This document shows, piece after piece, positions 62,035 to 64,000 of a DNA stretch of 64,000 bases (positions within the stretch are counted from its first letter, which is position 1; each line of letters starts with the position of its first letter). Under the pieces are notes generated by a model. The model worked only from the letters and a program-made list of their open reading frames with translations, was not told the DNA's origin and ran no database searches. Origin of the DNA: Streptomyces sp. NBC_01275 (lineage in GTDB: Bacteria; Actinomycetota; Actinomycetes; Streptomycetales; Streptomycetaceae). A program made the position numbers and the translations under genes. The DNA lies in assembly GCF_026340655.1 (NCBI RefSeq), contig NZ_JAPEOZ010000001.1, positions 62,001 to 126,000 of the forward strand, written 5' to 3'.

Positions 62035-62073
62035 GAAACCGATCGGTTTCCATCACGATAAACCGATCGGTTT
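62035..62073. promoter_or_regulatory. Two TetR-type palindromic boxes before the SDR gene
   Basis: GAAACCGATCGGTTTC (62035-62050) and AAACCGATCGGTTT (62060-62073), both perfect palindromes, centred 24-25 bp apart. They lie within 60 bp of the SDR start. Confidence 0.7.
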
Positions 62074-62429
62074 CCAGGCGCAAGTCCGGCAGGGCCCCGG
62101 CTTCACCGGGGCGTTCCGTACCCATGGACCCCTGGGATGACGAGCCCTCCAGCTCTCGACGTACATGGTGATGCGGTCGCCTCGCAGTGCGGACGTCGAG
62201 CGGGTGTCGCTGCAGTCAGCCGGCTCGCCGCCCAAGTACGCCCGGGCGGCCCGCGGTCCCGGCCGTACGACACAAGGTGTCGACGCCGATGTGGACGCTC
62301 CGCCGACAGAACGGCCGTGCTGCGACGTCGGGCAACGAGTCGCGCGTCGAGACAGCACCGCCGGCCTGGGCGGGCTTCGGCCTTGTCGAGTCGCGCCTTG
62401 GTCGGAAGCGACCCGGTCACTTGCACCGT
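62074..62429. other. Gap between SDR and MFS genes, no recognised gene
   Basis: About 355 bp. A TetR-family regulator gene would be expected here, but no frame shows a TetR helix-turn-helix. Confidence 0.5.
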
Positions 62430-62471
62430 GGAAACCGATCTGTTTTCTTCGGTGGAAACAGATCGGTTTCC
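62430..62471. promoter_or_regulatory. Two further TetR-type boxes before the MFS gene
   Basis: GGAAACCGATCTGTTTTC (62430-62447) and GGAAACAGATCGGTTTCC (62454-62471) match the boxes at 62035 with one or two changes. They are 40 bp before the MFS start. Four copies in all link both genes to one regulator. Confidence 0.7.
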
Positions 62472-62510
62472 GGCCGATGGTCGGTCTATGGCCGGCAGCT
62501 AAGGGGAAAA

Positions 62511-64000
62511 GTGAGTACCACCTTCGACCGCGGGGCGCCCGCCTCCGGGAAAACAGATTCGGCCCGCCGCGGCTCACATGCCGTGCGCTGGTGGGTGCTT
62601 GTCGTGCTGGGCACGGCGCAGCTCATGGTCACGCTCGACGCGACCGTAGTGAACATCGCGCTGCCCGAAGCGCAACATGACCTCGGTTTCAGCGACGGCA
62701 GCCGGCAGTGGGTCATCACGGGGTACGCCTTGGCTTTCGGCAGCCTGCTACTGCTCGGGGGCCGACTCGGTGACCTGTTCGGCCGACGTACGACCTTCGT
62801 GACCGGCCTGATCGGTTTCGCGGCGGCATCCGTCGTCGGAGGCGCGGCCGGCAGCTTCGACATACTCGTCGCGGCACGCGTTGCCCAGGGCCTCTTCGCC
62901 GCGCTGCTCGCGCCCGCGGCGCTCTCGCTGCTCAGCGTGACCTTCACCCAGCCGACCGAAAGGCCGAAAGCCTTCGGCATCTTCAGTGCGTTGTCCGGTG
63001 CGGGCGCCGCGGTCGGACTCCTGCTCGGCGGCATGCTCACCGAATGGGCGTCGTGGCGCTGGGTGATGTACGTGAACGTCGTTTTCGCGGGTGTCGCGTT
63101 GGTCGGCGCGTTGCTGCTGTTGGCCAAGCCCGTGGTCACCGCGCGACCCCGAATAGACATTCCTGGCACCGTCGTGGTGAGCGCCGCACTGTTCGGCATC
63201 GTCTACGGGTTCGCGCACGTCGAATCCACCAGTTGGACCGACCGGTCGCCCTCGGATCCATGATCAGCGGCGTGGTGCTGCTCGCGGTATTCGCATGGCT
63301 GGAGCTCAGGGTCGCGCATCCGCTGCTGCCGCTGCGAGTCGTGCTGGACAGAACCCGCGGCGGTTCGTTCCTGGCTGTGTTCGTCCTGGGCATGGGGATG
63401 TTCTCGATCTTCCTGTTCCTGACCTATTACCTGGAGGCCAGCATCGGCTACTCGCCGATCGAGGCCGGTCTGTCCTTCCTGCCGATGGTCGGGGGCATCG
63501 TCGCCTCGTCGACCACGGTGCCTTCGCTGCTGCTGCCCAAGGTCGGTCCGAAGATCGTGGTCAGCGCCGGCTTCCTGGTCTCCGCATCCGGTATGGCCCT
63601 GCTGACCCGGCTCACGCTGGACAGCGGCTACGTCGCCGACATCATGCCGGGCATGATCCTGTTGGGTCTCGGTATCGGTGCAGTGATGACCACCGCGTTC
63701 CAGGGTGCGACCGCAGGTGTGCACCACGAGGACGCGGGCGTCCCCTCGGCGCTGATCAACACCAGCCAGCAGGTGGGTGGCTCGATCAGCACGGCGCTGC
63801 TGACCACCGTCGCCTCGTCGGCCGCGACCGACTACCTGTCCTCGCACAAGCCCGGGGCGCTGACCGTGGCCCAGGCCGGGGTCGAGAGCTACACGGCCAC
63901 CCTGGCGTGGGGCGCCGGGATCTTCGTGGTCGGTGCGGTGCTCACGGCGTTCCCGATGCCGAATTCGGCTCTGACGCCGTCGGAAGGCGAGCCCGTGATC
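62511..64000 (+). pseudogene. DHA2-type MFS drug exporter with one frameshift, running off the window
   Basis: The GTG at 62511 has AGGGGA five bases upstream. Frame 1 gives VRWWVLVVLGTAQLMVTLDA, NIALPEAQHDLGFS, the motif GGRLGDLFGRR and reaches HVESTSWTD. A one-base loss near 63242 moves the frame, which continues as PVALGSMISGVVLLAVFAWL through FLTYYLEASIGYSPIEAGLS and HHEDAGVPSALINTSQQVGG to the window edge. All 14 helices are recognisable, so this is the mildest lesion in the region. It may be a sequencing error; if so the gene is functional. Confidence 0.75.

Overview
The window is high-GC actinobacterial DNA. GC-biased third codon positions, GTG starts, GGAGG ribosome binding sites and the protein families present (Pmt, DUF4097, DUF4235/DUF3618, gas vesicle GvpS/GvpK, APC and DHA2 transporters) point to Streptomyces. 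I could not assign a species. No rRNA, tRNA or CRISPR array was seen.

Layout. (1) 1-11.2 kb: a carbohydrate-catabolism block. It holds the end of an IclR regulator, an FAH-family hydrolase overlapping a zinc alcohol dehydrogenase, a protein mannosyltransferase, a secreted polysaccharide-lyase-like protein divergent from GH95-like and GH97-like secreted glycosidases, and a lactate-oxidase-type FMN enzyme. Together they fit uptake-independent breakdown of a fucosylated or related glycan and a non-phosphorylated fuconate route ending in pyruvate and lactate (inference). (2) 11.2-14.8 kb: two divergent proteins sharing a bactofilin-like repeat module, one with a long leucine-rich repeat region. 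(3) 14.9-18.4 kb: a beta-propeller gene with two frameshifts and a stop, and an APC permease reduced to its two ends. (4) 18.6-23.5 kb: an MFS transporter, an alpha/beta hydrolase, a DUF4097 protein divergent from an unusual two-HTH regulator, and a DUF6355 secreted protein. (5) 23.7-27.9 kb: a three-gene MoxR ATPase, vWA/metallopeptidase and unknown-partner cassette. (6) 28.2-41.7 kb: an orphan response regulator, then a complete-looking myo-inositol transport and catabolism locus under a LacI regulator, with two identical 14-bp operators placed before its two operons. (7) 41.9-47.6 kb: small stress or envelope genes. (8) 47.7-64 kb: a decayed accessory region.

The last region starts at remnants of an integrase and two transposases. 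In it most genes are broken by internal deletions, frameshifts or stops: MFS, holin-family, PAP2, STAS, FAD/Rieske, SDR, FAD/SRPBCC, CocE and gvpK. Small stress-type genes survive between them (DUF4235, DUF3618, BrkB, SRPBCC, DUF6131, an alpha/beta hydrolase and an SDR). The window ends inside an MFS transporter that carries one frameshift and shares TetR-type boxes with the divergent SDR gene.

The inositol locus is intact over more than 11 kb while the flanks are littered with lesions, so local gene decay is more likely than poor sequence quality. A few frameshifts lie in homopolymers and could still be errors.
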